Source of the DNA: Lithobates sylvaticus
Lineage: Eukaryota > Chordata > Amphibia > Anura > Ranidae
NCBI GenBank assembly: GCA_028564925.1
Contig: CM053026.1
Coordinates: forward strand, 126,229,386 to 126,293,385
DNA: 64,000 nt
Direction: 5' to 3'
Shown one piece after another: positions 34,307 to 45,419 of the stretch (positions are counted from its first letter, which is position 1; the number at the start of each line of letters is the position of its first letter). The notes beneath the pieces are model-generated. The model did no database searches, was not told where the DNA came from, and was given only the letters and a program-made list of their open reading frames with translations. A program made the translations under genes and the position numbers.

Positions 34307-35030
34307 TTATTAGATGACACGGCCACCGTAACGGACAGATACAGAGTAGAGAAATACGCAAACAAGCAACTTAAGTACAACACCCGAATGACTGAACTCC
34401 ATGGCCGCGGGCGGCCCCCACCCCCCCCATCCCCCCCTCTTCCCCACCTAACCCCATCAAGTATCTCCCTCTCCCTATCTACCCTATACCCCTACCTTCC
34501 CTCCCTCTCACTTTCTAATATTCTACCTATCTCCTCTCCCCTATTCTCTGTTCCATCCCTAGGGGTCCCGAACCACGGTAGCCCCCCCAGATAAAGGGGA
34601 GCCGGGGAGAGGGATCAAGGGGGAGAGGAAATTTTCCCATTTATGCACACTTGAAAAAGGAAAATGGGAATCAGGGACGGCGAACATACACACAATCTCC
34701 TCATAGTGCATAGGATCTACTCAAAGGATGGGAAGAGTGGGCATAAAGTCTCATTACTGAATACCGATTCTCATAACCCCCCAACAAAACACTTACTAAT
34801 TAAACCAAGTAGAAACGGGGAACAATACACGGACAAGAGGAGCATGGACAATCTAACACTTAATCACACAGGGGAAGATCCAATAACGTCCAAATTGCTG
34901 TTATTATATGTTCTCTACGGGTTAATGACTAACGAATGTAATCTACAATGTACTGAGATGTAAACTGTTGGTCCGTGCGGACCCTGTTCCCAAGTTAAAT
35001 AAATAAAAAATAAAAAAAAATAAAAAAAAA
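34307..35030 (+). other. LINE 3' UTR and A-rich tail
   Basis: The non-coding end of the LINE contains a C-rich, pyrimidine-rich block (34407-34590) and finishes in repeated A runs with single T interruptions (35000-35030). It abuts the right target duplication. Seen from the acot12 strand it places a long T-rich tract close behind a splice donor. Confidence 0.8.
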
Positions 35031-35040
35031 TGTATACATG
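35026..35040 (+). repeat. Target-site duplication, right copy
   Basis: Second copy of AAAAATGTATACATG, shared in part with the LINE tail. It ends 37 nt before the donor GT of the acot12 exon at 35079-35212 (minus strand). Confidence 0.9.
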
Positions 35041-35078
35041 CAGACTTGTAAAAGGTACTGAAAGTTTGTTATGCTTAC

Positions 35079-35212
35079 AAGTAGTGCATATCCCAATGTG
35101 GTCGCAGACCAAGGTCAGATAGCAGCAAGTAAGCCTGGCTTGCGTGTACCTTTACTTGCATTTCAACTTTTATTGATAGTACATCGTTTTCTTCATGGGT
35201 AAAAACTTTCAC
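35079..35212 (-). CDS. acot12: acot12 exon (START domain, first half)
   Basis: A T-rich tract and CAG (35216-35213) precede the exon and the donor GTAAGC (35078-35073) follows it. It is 134 nt long: 44 codons plus two bases that join G of the next exon to make leucine. The peptide VKVFTHEENDVLSIKVEMQV runs on to SQAYLLLSDLGLRPHWDMHY, which carries the START-domain (R)P-x-WD motif. Human ACOT12 reads EEHDVLSVWVEKHV and LLSDFTKRPLWDPHF here, from memory. Its introns are the two giant, repeat-filled ones. The LINE ends 38 nt from its donor side. Confidence 0.95.
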
Positions 35213-35324
35213 CTGGAAAAAAAAAAGGAAAAAATTCAAAATGCGATCCTTTTATGGTGTTAACTTTGTATTGACACCTGCAGCGGCTCGCAAACACAGT
35301 GCAATGCATGTGTGTGAACCTAGG

Positions 35325-35735
35325 TTAAGACTGCATTCACCCTTGGGCTGAGCGTCTTTGGTTGTTTTGCAGGCTTTTTTTTCTAAAAGCATTTGTACGG
35401 GCATTTATGTGGGCATGTGATACTTGAGCATTTTATGTTTGGATTATTTTTAGGCAATGGAAAGCTAGTTACCAAGGGGAAAAAAAAAAAAAAAATCATG
35501 TGATAAGTGCATTTTCGCACGGTTTCTTGCACATGTTAACACAATTTTCAGGCGTACCCACTGAAGTCTATTGGGGCTTAAAACTCTTAAAGCTTGTAAG
35601 CTCAAAATAGGCTCATGTACTTTTTAGAACTACAAGATTCAAGTGACACTACACAAATGAAAACCATTGGGATTTTGGTTGTTGATCATTTTGGAGCTTC
35701 AAGCTACAAAACGCTCAGGTGTGAATAGGGCCTTA
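35325..35735. mobile_element. Harbinger-like MITE
   Basis: The left end (GACTGCATTCACCCTTGGGC) and right end (GCTCAGGTGTGAATAGGGCC) are imperfect inverted copies, beside TTA-type short duplications. The interior is hairpin-rich and has a poly-A at 35482-35496. There is no coding sequence. Confidence 0.55.
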
Positions 35736-35871
35736 TAGTATGCTGTGTAAATGCAACATTCGCTCCAACTCATGACCAGACCTTGCAATGCACAACAAAA
35801 GCCTATTGACTGGCTGAAATCCAAAACAGGAAATGATAATCTGGCACACAGCAAACTCCTTTAGTGTAACT

Positions 35872-36627
35872 TTAAGGGCAGGTTTACACTGCAGCACATC
35901 TCCCAACTGCCCCCGATTTCGATGGACTTTCCCTGATTTGGAACAAAGTCCCTCTGTCCCTCATTTTGGTCTGATCTATATAGTTGTATATAAAATGCAC
36001 TTTTTATCTTTCAAAAAGTGTTTCCCAGTGCTAAACCTTTCATCCAAATTCTAAATTGCTGCATTTGTAAACGTCAAAAGCCAATATAAAGGAATAGTAG
36101 TGGTAAAAATAAAGCACTTGTGGATTTAACCAATAATTGGTTTTGTGTAATTCTCCTCTAAGGGGGCGTGACAGGGTGTGTGTCCTATACCTACATACAT
36201 TTGCTAATAGGTGTTCCTCGTTTCCATCTCAAAATGTTGGGAGATATGCTCCTGCGATGCGGGAACCCTGTGAATCCACTGCGGGTTCCCACATTGCATG
36301 TTTCCAGGCGGCAGGGTTTTTACACTGCCCTATATGAACTGCTGGGAGTGTCAGGTAAAAGTTAATGACACCCCCAAATCAGTTCGCATATCGCAGTGCG
36401 ATCTGCAAACCTGAACAGGAATTGGATTGCATGGGTGTGAACACCAATGCGATCTGATTCTGCTGCGGACATAAACAAAACAAAGGGTCCTGTGCAAGTT
36501 TGATGCAAATATAGCTATACTATCTTTATGGCTGAAATCGCATCACACAGAGATCGCATTTATTTTCACTGCATTGCGGTGTGAATCACATCTGATCCGA
36601 CATCGCACCAGTGTGAACCGGCCCTTA
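35872..36627. mobile_element. Harbinger-like MITE, compound
   Basis: TTA plus AGGGCAGGTTTACACTG on the left is matched by CAGTGTGAACCGGCCC plus TTA on the right. The 750-bp length, and an inner block (about 35900-36110) unlike the rest, suggest that another repeat inserted inside it. No gene is supported, although several 60-75-residue frames exist. Confidence 0.6.
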
Positions 36628-37155
36628 CTCCAGATACATGTAACAATTTCCAACAATCTTAGAAGAAGTGCAGTTCAGCCTTGCATGGCATTAGTCATGG
36701 TGATGACCGCTTCCGACTATGTCCAATGTAAAAAAGTCCGGGGCAGTACTCTGACAACAATCGTAAAGTTTATACTAAAACCAATGGTTTCTGCACAGTC
36801 CCCTCCCTTAGTCATGTCCCTCATCTGGATTGGGCTTAATTGTAGAGGTACCTCTAGGATTAAACCCAATCTGGGTGAAACACATCAGTGGTGCATGGCC
36901 AAGGGCAGGGACTGCACAGAAACGAGTGGTTTCACAAAAAAACGTTTTGGTTGGTGTGGTCATAGTGCCGCTCTGGGTTTTTTATATTGAAGTTGGTGCT
37001 CCTTTCAGGGCCTTGCCCCTTACACGGAGGTTCAGTTAAGTCGTTGGGCACAGGAGGCTTGGAACAGCGCTGTTTTTTTTCACACTCCTGGCTATGGTTA
37101 TGACGGGCTGAAATACTTCTGTATGAATATTGGAAATTGTTACATGTATCTGAAA
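36628..37155 (+). mobile_element. PLE-derived fragment with inverted tips
   Basis: The tips CAGATACATGTAACAATTTC and GAAATTGTTACATGTATCTG are inverted repeats of more than 20 bp. A hammerhead-like motif lies inside at 36851-36893. No endonuclease sequence remains. The outward-facing tips may reflect a small head-to-head PLE rearrangement like the one at 12419-16728. Confidence 0.5.
36851..36893 (+). ncRNA. Hammerhead-ribozyme-like relic
   Basis: In order the sequence shows CCTCTAGG, ATTA, stem II AACCC/GGGT around AATCT, GAAAC, ACATCA and GTGG. Stem II and the GAAA box are clear; stem I is weak. It is grouped with the other PLE relics by motif order. Confidence 0.45.
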
Positions 37156-37541
37156 TAAAAATGAAACTAAATAAAAGTGCAGTTTGTCAGCTTATGACTA
37201 TTTAAGTTATTTTAGATAATTTAGATACAATCTTAAACAAGAATACAGAACCGTTTCAGTCTTAATCATAAACAGATGGAAAGGGGTCATAGCCATGACG
37301 AAATGTGTCATAATTATTACATATATCTGGAGCAATAGGTTGGGTTGAAGGAGATGTGCGTTGGCTTATCATTTTCCATTTAATTGTAATAGTAACAACA
37401 AGAACCGTAGCAAAAAAACAGAAGTAGCAAATAGAAACAGAGAAGTAATAGTTACAGTAGTGACCACAATGGTAATAGTACATTGTACCAACATACGGTT
37501 TTGTTCTCATTGCACACCCTCCTCGAGTTCCTTATTCCACT
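37156..37541. other. acot12 intron c-d sequence, nothing recognised
   Basis: AT-rich intron sequence. No exon with splice sites and no repeat ends were seen before the hAT-like target duplication at 37542. Confidence 0.5.
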
Positions 37542-37822
37542 ATTACATTCAGGGCCGATCCTAGGGTCACAGACGCCTGGGTGCAGAAATATTTCTGGCG
37601 CCCCCACATTGGCATGGTATTTTAATAACACCTCCCCTTTACAAATGTTTCTATGGCTACGACTCAAACACAGAGATGCTCCCCTAAGAAGTCTTCATTA
37701 CCCTGGGATCCTCCCATGATCTTTTAACAATAAAGAAAATGAGTACACTAATGGGACCTGGAGGGGGGGGGGTCTCTAATGCACACAGAGAGGGCTTCTG
37801 TTAGAAAGAGCCCCCAGACATA

Positions 37823-38385
37823 CTGCAGACATGATACAGGAGAGGGTCAGAGACTGCAGACACGATACAGGAGAGGGTCAGAGACTGCAGACACAGTACA
37901 GGAGAGGGTCAGAGACTGCAGACACAGTACAGGAGAGGGTCAGAGACTGCAGACACAGTACAGGAGAGGGTCAGAGACTGCAGACACAGTACAGGAGAGG
38001 GTCAGAGACTGCAGACACAGTACAGGAGAGGGTCAGAGACTGCAGACACAGTACAGGAGAGGGTCAGAGACTGCAGACACAGTACAGGAGAGGGTCAGAG
38101 ACTGCAGACACAGTACAGGAGAGGGTCAGAGACTGCAGACACAGTACAGGAGAGGGTCAGAGACTGCAGACACAGTACAGGAGAGGGTCAGAGACTGCAG
38201 ACACAGTACAGGAGAGGGTCAGAGACTGCAGACACAGTACAGGAGAGGGTCAGAGACTGCAGACATAGTACAGGAGAGGGTCAGAGACTGCAGACATAGT
38301 ACAGGAGAGGGTCAGAGACTGCAGACACAGTACAGGAGAGGGTCAGAGACTGCAGACACTACAGGAGATTGTCAGAGACTGCAGT
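37823..38385 (+). repeat. Minisatellite A, 31-bp unit, about 18 copies
   Basis: The unit contains GGAGAGGGTCAGAGACTGCA followed by GACACAGTACA and is nearly identical across copies. Early copies have ATGATACA or ACGATACA, and two late ones have ACATAGTACA. Because 31 is not a multiple of three, all forward frames stay open, which explains the 227-residue frame. The array is not a protein gene. Confidence 0.95.
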
Positions 38386-39167
38386 TCCTAAGGATGGCAG
38401 TAGATAGTGACCGACCAGCCCTCTCACCAGACCCGGCGGTACAGCAACATCAGTTCTTCTGATCAGGAGTCAGCTCACTTTGGGTTGCCCGTGGCAACTC
38501 CACTTGGTAGTGCTCAGATCTGTGTCCTGGCAATGACTCCATTCCTTTCTTCACCAGGGATGGCGCCAGGCTGTGCGGCTTTCCCTATGGTGGCACAGGG
38601 CAGCAGGGTTTTCTTTCTGATGGCATCCCCTCAGCACTGTCCTCTCCCTGGAGTCCTGGGTGCACTTCCCTGGAAGCTTTCCCGGGCTCCCCCCTCTCTT
38701 ATTCAGCTGAGCATGCTGCGTGGGTAGCAGTTTCCAGGTCACAATGGGGCCACCAGTCCTCGGGACTACATGTCCCACAATCCTGTTTGCTCCTTTTTAT
38801 TGTATTACTTCCCTGGCCAATATGAAGGAGGGAGAAGAAACATAGCGGGCAGCTGACCTGGCAAGCGCTGCTCACTAGTACAGCAGTGCGAGGAGGAGAG
38901 GGAGGTGGGGGGGTCTAAGAGCCCGCAGCTGCTCTCTCTCCACTCAGACATGGGCGCTCCGATCTCCGGCTGCTTCGCTCTCCTCCTCTGACAGGGGGGA
39001 TGGGCAGTAAACACAGAGAGCCCTCTTCCCGTTGATAACAGGGACGGCGGTGGCACAGTCTCTCCTCCCCTGATCCGCTCCTGCGTACCTTCCAACTTTT
39101 TAAGTTGAGAATGAGTGACATTCTCGGGATAGAGTGACCTGCGGCGCGTGCCTTATATCAAAGTGCC

Positions 39168-39940
39168 CATCAGAGCCCCACCCCACAGCAGGTGTCCCCC
39201 ATCAGAGCCCCACCCCACAGCAGGTGTCCCCCATCAGAGCCCCACCCCACAGCAGGTGTCCCCCATCAGAGCCCCACCCCACAGCAGGTGTCCTCCATCA
39301 GAGCCCCACCCCACAGCAGGTGTCCTCCATCAGAGCCCCACCCCACAGCAGGTGTCCTCCATCAGAGCCCCACCCCACAGCAGGTGTCCTCCATCAGAGC
39401 CCCACCCCACAGCAGGTGTCCTCCATCAGAGCCCCACCCCACAGCAGGTGTCCTCCATCAGAGCCCCACCCCACAGCAGGTGTCCTCCATCAGAGCCCCA
39501 CCCCACAGCAGGTGTCCTCCATCAGAGCCCCACCCCACAGCAGGTGTCCTCCATCAGAGCCCCACCCCACAGCAGGTGTCCTCCATCAGAGCCCCACCCC
39601 ACAGCAGGTGTCCTCCATCAGAGCCCCACCCCACAGCAGGTGTTCCCCCATCAGAGCCCCCCCCCACAGCAGGTGTTCCCCCATCAGAGCCCCCACACAG
39701 CAGGTGTTCCCCCATCAGAGCCCCCCACACAGCAGGTGTTCCCCCATCAGAGCCCCCCACACAGCAGGTGTTCCCCCATCAGAGCCCCCCACACAGCAGG
39801 TGTTCCCCCATCAGAGCCCCCCCCCACAGCAGGTGTTCCCCCATCAGAGCCCCCCCCCCACAGCAGGTGTTCCCCCATCAGAGCCCCCCCCCACAGCAGG
39901 TGTTCCCCCATCAGAGCCCCCCCACAGCAGGTGTCCCCAT
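39168..39940 (+). repeat. Minisatellite B, 32-bp unit, about 24 copies
   Basis: The unit is CATCAGAGCCCCACCCCACA followed by GCAGGTGTCCTC. The first two thirds are almost uniform. The last third has units of variable C-run length and a TGTTCCCC variant. Three overlapping frames of about 260 residues come from the repetition and are not genes. Confidence 0.95.
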
Positions 39941-40455
39941 AGATCAGTACCTGTCCAATAGATCCCTGTAGCTCGAGCGTGCTGGGAGCAGAAGCACTGT
40001 GCACATTGCAGGGGGCAGGGCATACGTGGCATCTTTGGTTACTAGGAGGGCAACACTCAAAACAGCATTTCTGGGAGTGCACTGGATGATTGGAAGCAGC
40101 TCCGGCCAACTCAGAAGAGAAGAGCCGACACGCAGAGGGGGCGGGGCAGACAGGAGACTGCTCCACACGCAAAGGACAGAAAGATTAGTGGAGTCCCCGA
40201 ACGTGTTCCGGTACTAGGCTCCACAGCAGTACTCAGCACGGGTTCTGGGGACAGAGGGAGCGGTATGCGCTCTTGTCAGTTGCCGGCAGGATGGGAAACC
40301 GCAGCACCCACTACATGCGCTCCACCTCCGCCTCTGGACACAGACAAGGAGGAGGGAGCGGGGCAGGACTCTGTAGCTTCGGGCGCCCCCACCTCTGCAG
40401 CGCCTGGGTGCGGAGCACCCCACGCACCCTGCCTAGGATCTGCCCTGATTACATT

Positions 40456-41019
40456 TACACCAGTCATCAGGTAAAAACGTTGGATGCCATTGCTGACTTC
40501 TTTCTTGCCTGGCTAGGTGTCCCCCCACCAGCCATCTAAAACGTTGGGGCGCTGACCCGGAAAAAAGGATGCAGAGTAGGAATTAAAGAAAAAGTGACAA
40601 GTCTTTATCTGAATACACCTGCGACTTATGGTCCTGAAGTAAAAGTGGCAGTTTGACAGCCAGGCAACTAGTATTTCTAAAAAGGAGTGGTCTGCAGTGG
40701 CAGTTCCTCATTTCCTTCAGAACAGGTTTAATTTAATGTTACCCTGTGCGCCAAACCTATTTTATGGAGTAATAATGTGGGAGCGATACAAAGTCCAGGA
40801 GGAGCTGTAACTGGGTAGCAAAGGAAGGATCTCACAGGGTGATGTAAAGGGTCCTAGCAATACCGTATTTCTGCTGTTTTAGTTGCAATGAATTGTGCTG
40901 ACTGAGCTCACAGCTTCAATTTACAGTAGAACCATGGGCGGTTTTGGGTAGAGTGGAGAGGGATTCAAACACATGTCAGTTTTTATTGCCGTCTGTGCCC
41001 ATTAAGAAGATTCCCCCTC
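40456..41019. other. acot12 intron c-d sequence, nothing recognised
   Basis: No exon or repeat end is identified between the hAT-like element and the next repeat. Confidence 0.5.
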
Positions 41020-41335
41020 TATTTGTCCTGTTTACCATTAAAAGTAAAAGAAAATACCAAATTTTGGGTTGTCTCCAGAAAAGTAATAGAGGGGAAATCT
41101 TCCAATGGGGGCACTAGTTCTGGTGACCTGGGGGTCCCCAAGAAATTCCCTTAATTTGCAGAGATTTCCTCTCACTTCCTGTTTGGCTATGGGAGGGGAA
41201 GTGAAGGAAAATCTCCACACTAGGAAACAGATGGTGAAAAAAAAAAAAAAAATCTTAGAGAGGCTATAACCCTCCCTTGCTCTATCCAAAATGGAAAAAA
41301 AAAAAAGTTTTGCCTATAGTTCCGCTTTAAAAACA
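41020..41335. repeat. Dispersed-repeat-like block
   Basis: This ends with GCCTATAGTTCCGCTTTAA after two poly-A runs, and contains GGAGGGGAAGTGAAGGAAAA. It resembles a common anuran MITE-like repeat by my recollection, but I could not match two clean ends, so the limits are approximate. Confidence 0.35.
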
Positions 41336-41668
41336 AACATCTGAATACACAGATTACCCGTTTTAGTGGCCAAAGAATTTATATTTCTGTCCATCATATT
41401 TTGATATTTATAGCCCTGTCTTGTGGTACAAGGACCTGATTTTTCTCTAGTGCAGTGATATTGCACTTACAGGTCTTCTCCCTCCCCCAGCCTGTGACTG
41501 GACAGTGAAAGGAGACACTCTGCTCTCTCCTCCTATCAGCAGTTCCTTGTTTGCACACAAGCACTGCAGCATGGCCAACTGTCTCCTTGTGTCGCTTATG
41601 CTCTACAGGGGATAGTAAACAGTTGATATTAGGTTAAAAAAAAAAAAAAAAAAAAAAAAGTAAGTGTA
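41336..41668. other. Intron sequence, nothing recognised
   Basis: Non-coding, ending in a poly-A run at 41638-41659 just before the TTAA repeat. Confidence 0.5.
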
Positions 41669-41875
41669 TTAACCACTTAAGGACCGGGCCTCTTTCTGAG
41701 ATTTGTTGTTTACAAGTTAAAGTATTTTTTGCTAGAAAATTACTTGGAAAAAAATGTATAATGTTTGGGGGTTCTAACACTCTAGAAAATAAATGGCGGT
41801 CATTGCAATACATTCTATCACACCGTATTTGCGCAGCGTTCTTGCAAGCACACTTTTTTTTGGAAAAAAAATAAA

Positions 41876-41907
<32 letters not shown>

Positions 41908-42650
41908 CAGTAAAGTTAGCCCTTTTTTTTTTTTTTTTTTTTAACAAGAAATAGCCCTTTTTTTTAATATATATATATTGTGAGAGAATGTTACGTCGAG
42001 TAAATTGATACCAAACATGTCACGCTTCAAAATGAAAAATATCCATATAGGCGACGTTTAAAAAAAATTCTACAGGTTGCATGTTTTGCGTTAGAGAAGG
42101 TCTAGGGCTAGAATTATTGCTCCTGCTCTACCAATCGCGGCGATACCTCACATGTGTGGTTTGAACACAGTTTTCATATGCGGGTGCTACTCACATATAT
42201 GCGTTCGCTTCTGCATGCAAGCTTGTTGGGGGGGGGGGGGGGCAAGTTTAAAAAAAAAAAAAAAAAAAAAATATGTTTTTTCTTATTTTAACTTTTATTT
42301 TTACACAGTTTAAAAAAAAAAAAAAATTGTCACTTTTATTCCTATTACAAGGAATGTAAACATCCCTTGTAATAGAAAAAAAAGCATGTCAGGTCCTCTT
42401 AAATAAAGACCTCCGATCTCATATTTACACTAAAATACAAGCAAGTGACAAGACGTGATCACCGATGCCGACGGCTCCGGTAAGCAGCGGGGGCGCACCT
42501 CTCCCGCCACCGATAAAAGTGATCTTGCTGCGAATCCGCTGCAGAGACCACTTTTATCTTGTAGCGGACCGGCCGCTGAAAAGGAGGATACCGGGAATAT
42601 GGAAGCTAGCTGATGGCATAAAAACGATATCCTCCTTCAAACAGCTTTAA
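41669..42650. mobile_element. TTAA-type non-autonomous element, second family member
   Basis: It opens TTAACCACTTAAGGACCGGG, close to the start of the element at 662 (TTAACCACTTCAATACCGGG). The body has several long A or T runs (41881-41907, 41922-41942, 42249-42271) and a poly-G at 42227-42242. A matching GAAGTGGTTAA end was not found, so the 3' end is lost or truncated and the right limit is a guess. It is non-coding. Confidence 0.55.
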
Positions 42651-42908
42651 CATAAGTCATGTTTTGTTACCACAATTAAAAAAAAAAAAAGAGGGAGGGA
42701 AAACCAGAAGACTAATCTCTATGTGAAGCAGACAGAATGGCAGGTATGGGCAGAAGGTATATTCATGGATTCATGAAATAAGGGGAGGCTACAGACTTTG
42801 TACATATAACTTTTTTCCTGGTGCCTCCATGGCAGCATACCTGCGATAAGCTCCGCCCCGGAGTCCTCCCCTCAGGATAGTTAATACATTATAAAAGTGA
42901 CACCCATA

Positions 42909-42937
42909 CCCCCCCCCCCCCCCCCCCCCCCCCCCCC
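42909..42937 (+). repeat. Poly-C run of about 29 nt
   Basis: An uninterrupted C tract lies just inside the left inverted repeat of the DIRS copy. The corresponding place in the right repeat has a shorter G run (near 47551-47557). Its length is likely variable and hard to sequence. Confidence 0.9.
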
Positions 42938-43919
42938 ATTAGCGGTCTCCTTTTTTCCCTCATACCCGATGGATAGTTGTTAGTTCGTCTTACCTCTGCC
43001 ATGTGCAGCTTCCGTCTGGGTTCAGGCCTCTCCCAGATGCAGTCCCCCATCTTGGGTTGCTAACAGCGCTGATGAGAGGGGTGCCCCTTCTGAGGGTCTT
43101 TTGGGGCAGCAGCAGCTTCCAAACTTGGAGCAACGGTTCTGCATTATTCAGGCTAAGCTGGCGTTCCGCAGTGGGGACAGGTAAGGGCCCTTTCCCTGAG
43201 CCTTTTTTTCTATGGTGACGTTTTTTCTTTCCTGCTATGTCTGCGTGTCTGTTCTTTTGGCTTCCTCTGTACGACGAGCGCCGAGGCGCGAAAGCGCAGC
43301 TAATGGGGCGGTATTATAATCTGTTAGTTTTTGTTTGGCCGTTCGGCGCATGCGCAGTTAGTTGATGCTGACGGCGCCATCTTTCTTATGGAAAAGCCCT
43401 GTATAGTTTGCAGTCTTAGGTCTGCAGCTTCAGGGGGCGGAGCTGGGGAGGGGAGGTCGTGCTTGTCCACCTCCCCTGTTCATATTTAAAATGGCCAGAG
43501 TTGTAGTAAGAATTAGGTTAGTTTCTATCAGGTTCTGCCCTGGGAATGCTCCTGTAGCTGCAGTTTCTTCATATGTGGTAATCATTTTAGCGTGGCAATA
43601 AAAAAAAAAAAAAAAAGAAGAAGATAAATTAAATAAAGGGATATAAAAGTTTAAATTCATATGTTCTAGTGCAGCTGTTCTTGGGGTCTGGGAAAAGGCT
43701 ACAATTCCCCACCCCCGTTTTATTGTCTGACTTACTTTTTCTGCTCTCGTATGCCGCTTTGCTGCCTTTTTTGCCCTTGCCTGCCCCCACGGTTACGAGT
43801 CAAACCAAGACCCTAGTTTTCTTTAGGCAAGAACACGTTCCTAATGTAAAAGAAAAATTTTTTTTTTTTTAAAATACAATTTTTTTTTTTGATCAAAAAA
43901 AAGTGCCCTTATGCCGTTA

Positions 43920-45300
43920 CTCTCGTTTCAGCCCTATACGCCAAGGCATGTATAATAAGACTTCTGGCCATCATAGTGGACACTCCCGGCCAAGCTCTGA
44001 GCACAGCTGATCGACTAGTTCTCAACGCCATTCCTCCCAGTCGGGAAAGTGACAAAAATTGCCGGGCATGTGGAGCAACCCCTATGGCAGATAAGTTGAT
44101 CTGCAAAGTCTGTTTGCGGTGTTATGGGAAAACAAGAGAAAGCCGAGGTTCAGCAGGTGACAGATTTAAGAAAGAAAGTGGTCAAGGACTCTTTAGCCGA
44201 GATAATGCACTCATCTCCCTCACATCAGATCATTGCAAATAATCAAGTTCAGCCTTCAGAGAGTCAACCCTGCAGGCCCATCAACTGCGGGTCCTGCAGT
44301 AGCCACATTAGGGCCACCTCCCCTGACCACGGGAGACCAAGATGAATCTGAGGATTCTACAGATGAATCGGAACCCTCAGGCTTTAACTTCTCTTTAGTA
44401 CAACCTTTTGTCTCTGTGGTCAAGCAGGCCATTGGCTGGGAGGAGGCGGAGGAGCCGCCTAAAAGGCTAAATCTTTCTTCCTTTTTTTTTTTTTAAAGAA
44501 AAAAGACTGCCCTTTTTTTTCCCTTTATGGAAGAATTAAAAGATCTTATAGAAGAATGGAAGAAGACAGACAAACGCTTCTCCTTAAAAATTATACCCTT
44601 TAGCAGAGTCTGACTCTGTTCTCTTGGACACTCCTCCGGTGGTCGATGCTGCAGTGGTACGCCTAGCGAAAAACATCACCCTGCCAATGGAGGACTCAGC
44701 CTCCTTTAAGGATCTGTTGGATAGGCACATCGACTCGGATCTAAGGAAAGCCTACCAGTTGGCCAGAGGAGCCTGCAGGCCAGCTGTGGCATTAGCTTCA
44801 GTTACTAACGCTATCAGGATCTGGACAGAATATTGAGACAGCCATTCGTCAAGATGTACCCAAAGATTACATTATTAAAGCTCTAGAAGAGCTCAAATTA
44901 TCTGCAGACTTCATAGGGGAAGCAGCAATCGATTCAGTGAGGTATTCAGCTAGAGCGATGTTGCACACGATTATGGCCAAACGAGCTCTGTGGCTGAAAC
45001 CTTGGGCAGCCGACGCAGCATCGAAACAAAACTGGTGCAAAATCCCCTTTGACGGGAAACCGCTGTTTTGGGATAGGCTGGAGAAGGCAATCTCTAGAGT
45101 GACTGGAGGAAAAAAAAAAAAAAAAAAAACGGGATTACTTCCCCAGGACAGGAGAATTAGACTCAAATTGTTTCTTCTAGATTTCAGTCCTCCAGGAATA
45201 GGAACTTCTCTCAGTTCCATCAAACTAGGGATACCAAAAAGAACTGGAGAAGTACTCAAGCCACTTTTCTGAAATCAAACAAGCAGAGGAGTCTCTGCAA
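43920..45300 (+). pseudogene. DIRS gag-like region
   Basis: A cysteine cluster (CRACGATPMADKLICKVCLR) is followed by VVDAAVVRLAKNITLPMEDS, then LRKAYQLARGACRPAVALAS and ARAMLHTIMAKRALWLKPWA. These are typical of the first gene of DIRS elements in amphibians and fish. The region lies directly before the reverse transcriptase. It is broken and has grown A- and T-runs. Confidence 0.75.
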
Positions 45301-45419
45301 CCCCCAGGAGGGGGACAAAAAAACTTTGACAGGAGGCCACCCCTACTTCCTCCAGTAGGGGCCAGGTTGAAGAGGTTTGCTGAAATCTTGTCCAGCTGGT
45401 GAAAAAAAAAAAGACCCCT

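Larger units (their letters stand above)
28509..35030 (+). mobile_element. L1/Tx1-type LINE, 5'-truncated, 6.5 kb
   Basis: The copy starts inside ORF1, runs through a 1.4-kb inter-ORF region and ORF2, and ends in an AAATAAATAAAAAAT-type A-rich tail at about 35000-35030. Perfect 15-bp target duplications (28494-28508, 35026-35040) show that it was inserted by its own machinery. It lies in antisense to acot12 inside intron d-e. Clean flanks and only four frameshifts in ORF2 indicate a fairly recent insertion. Confidence 0.93.
37550..40447. mobile_element. Non-autonomous hAT-like element 1, carrying two minisatellites
   Basis: The 2898-bp element starts CAGGGCCGATCCTAGG and ends CCTAGGATCTGCCCTG, inverted ends of 16 bp with one mismatch. 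It is flanked by a perfect 8-bp duplication, ATTACATT (37542-37549 and 40448-40455), as for hAT transposons. Subterminal GCGCCTGGGTGC and GGCGCCCCCAC blocks recur in inverted orientation. There is no transposase; the long frames inside are tandem-repeat artefacts. The body is dominated by a 31-bp array and a 32-bp array. A relative with the same ends lies at 47599-50462. Confidence 0.88.

Noticed and set aside
37779-38462. 227-residue open frame with a 31-residue period
   Set aside because: It is a translation of the 31-bp minisatellite; all three forward frames are open because 31 is not divisible by three, and there is no splice or start context.
37823-39940. Possible CRISPR-like arrays
   Set aside because: The units are contiguous tandem repeats without unique spacers, and the window is eukaryotic.
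39134-39971. Three overlapping frames of about 260-275 residues rich in Ser/Pro/His
   Set aside because: They are produced by the 32-bp tandem array inside hAT-like element 1; no domain or codon signal.
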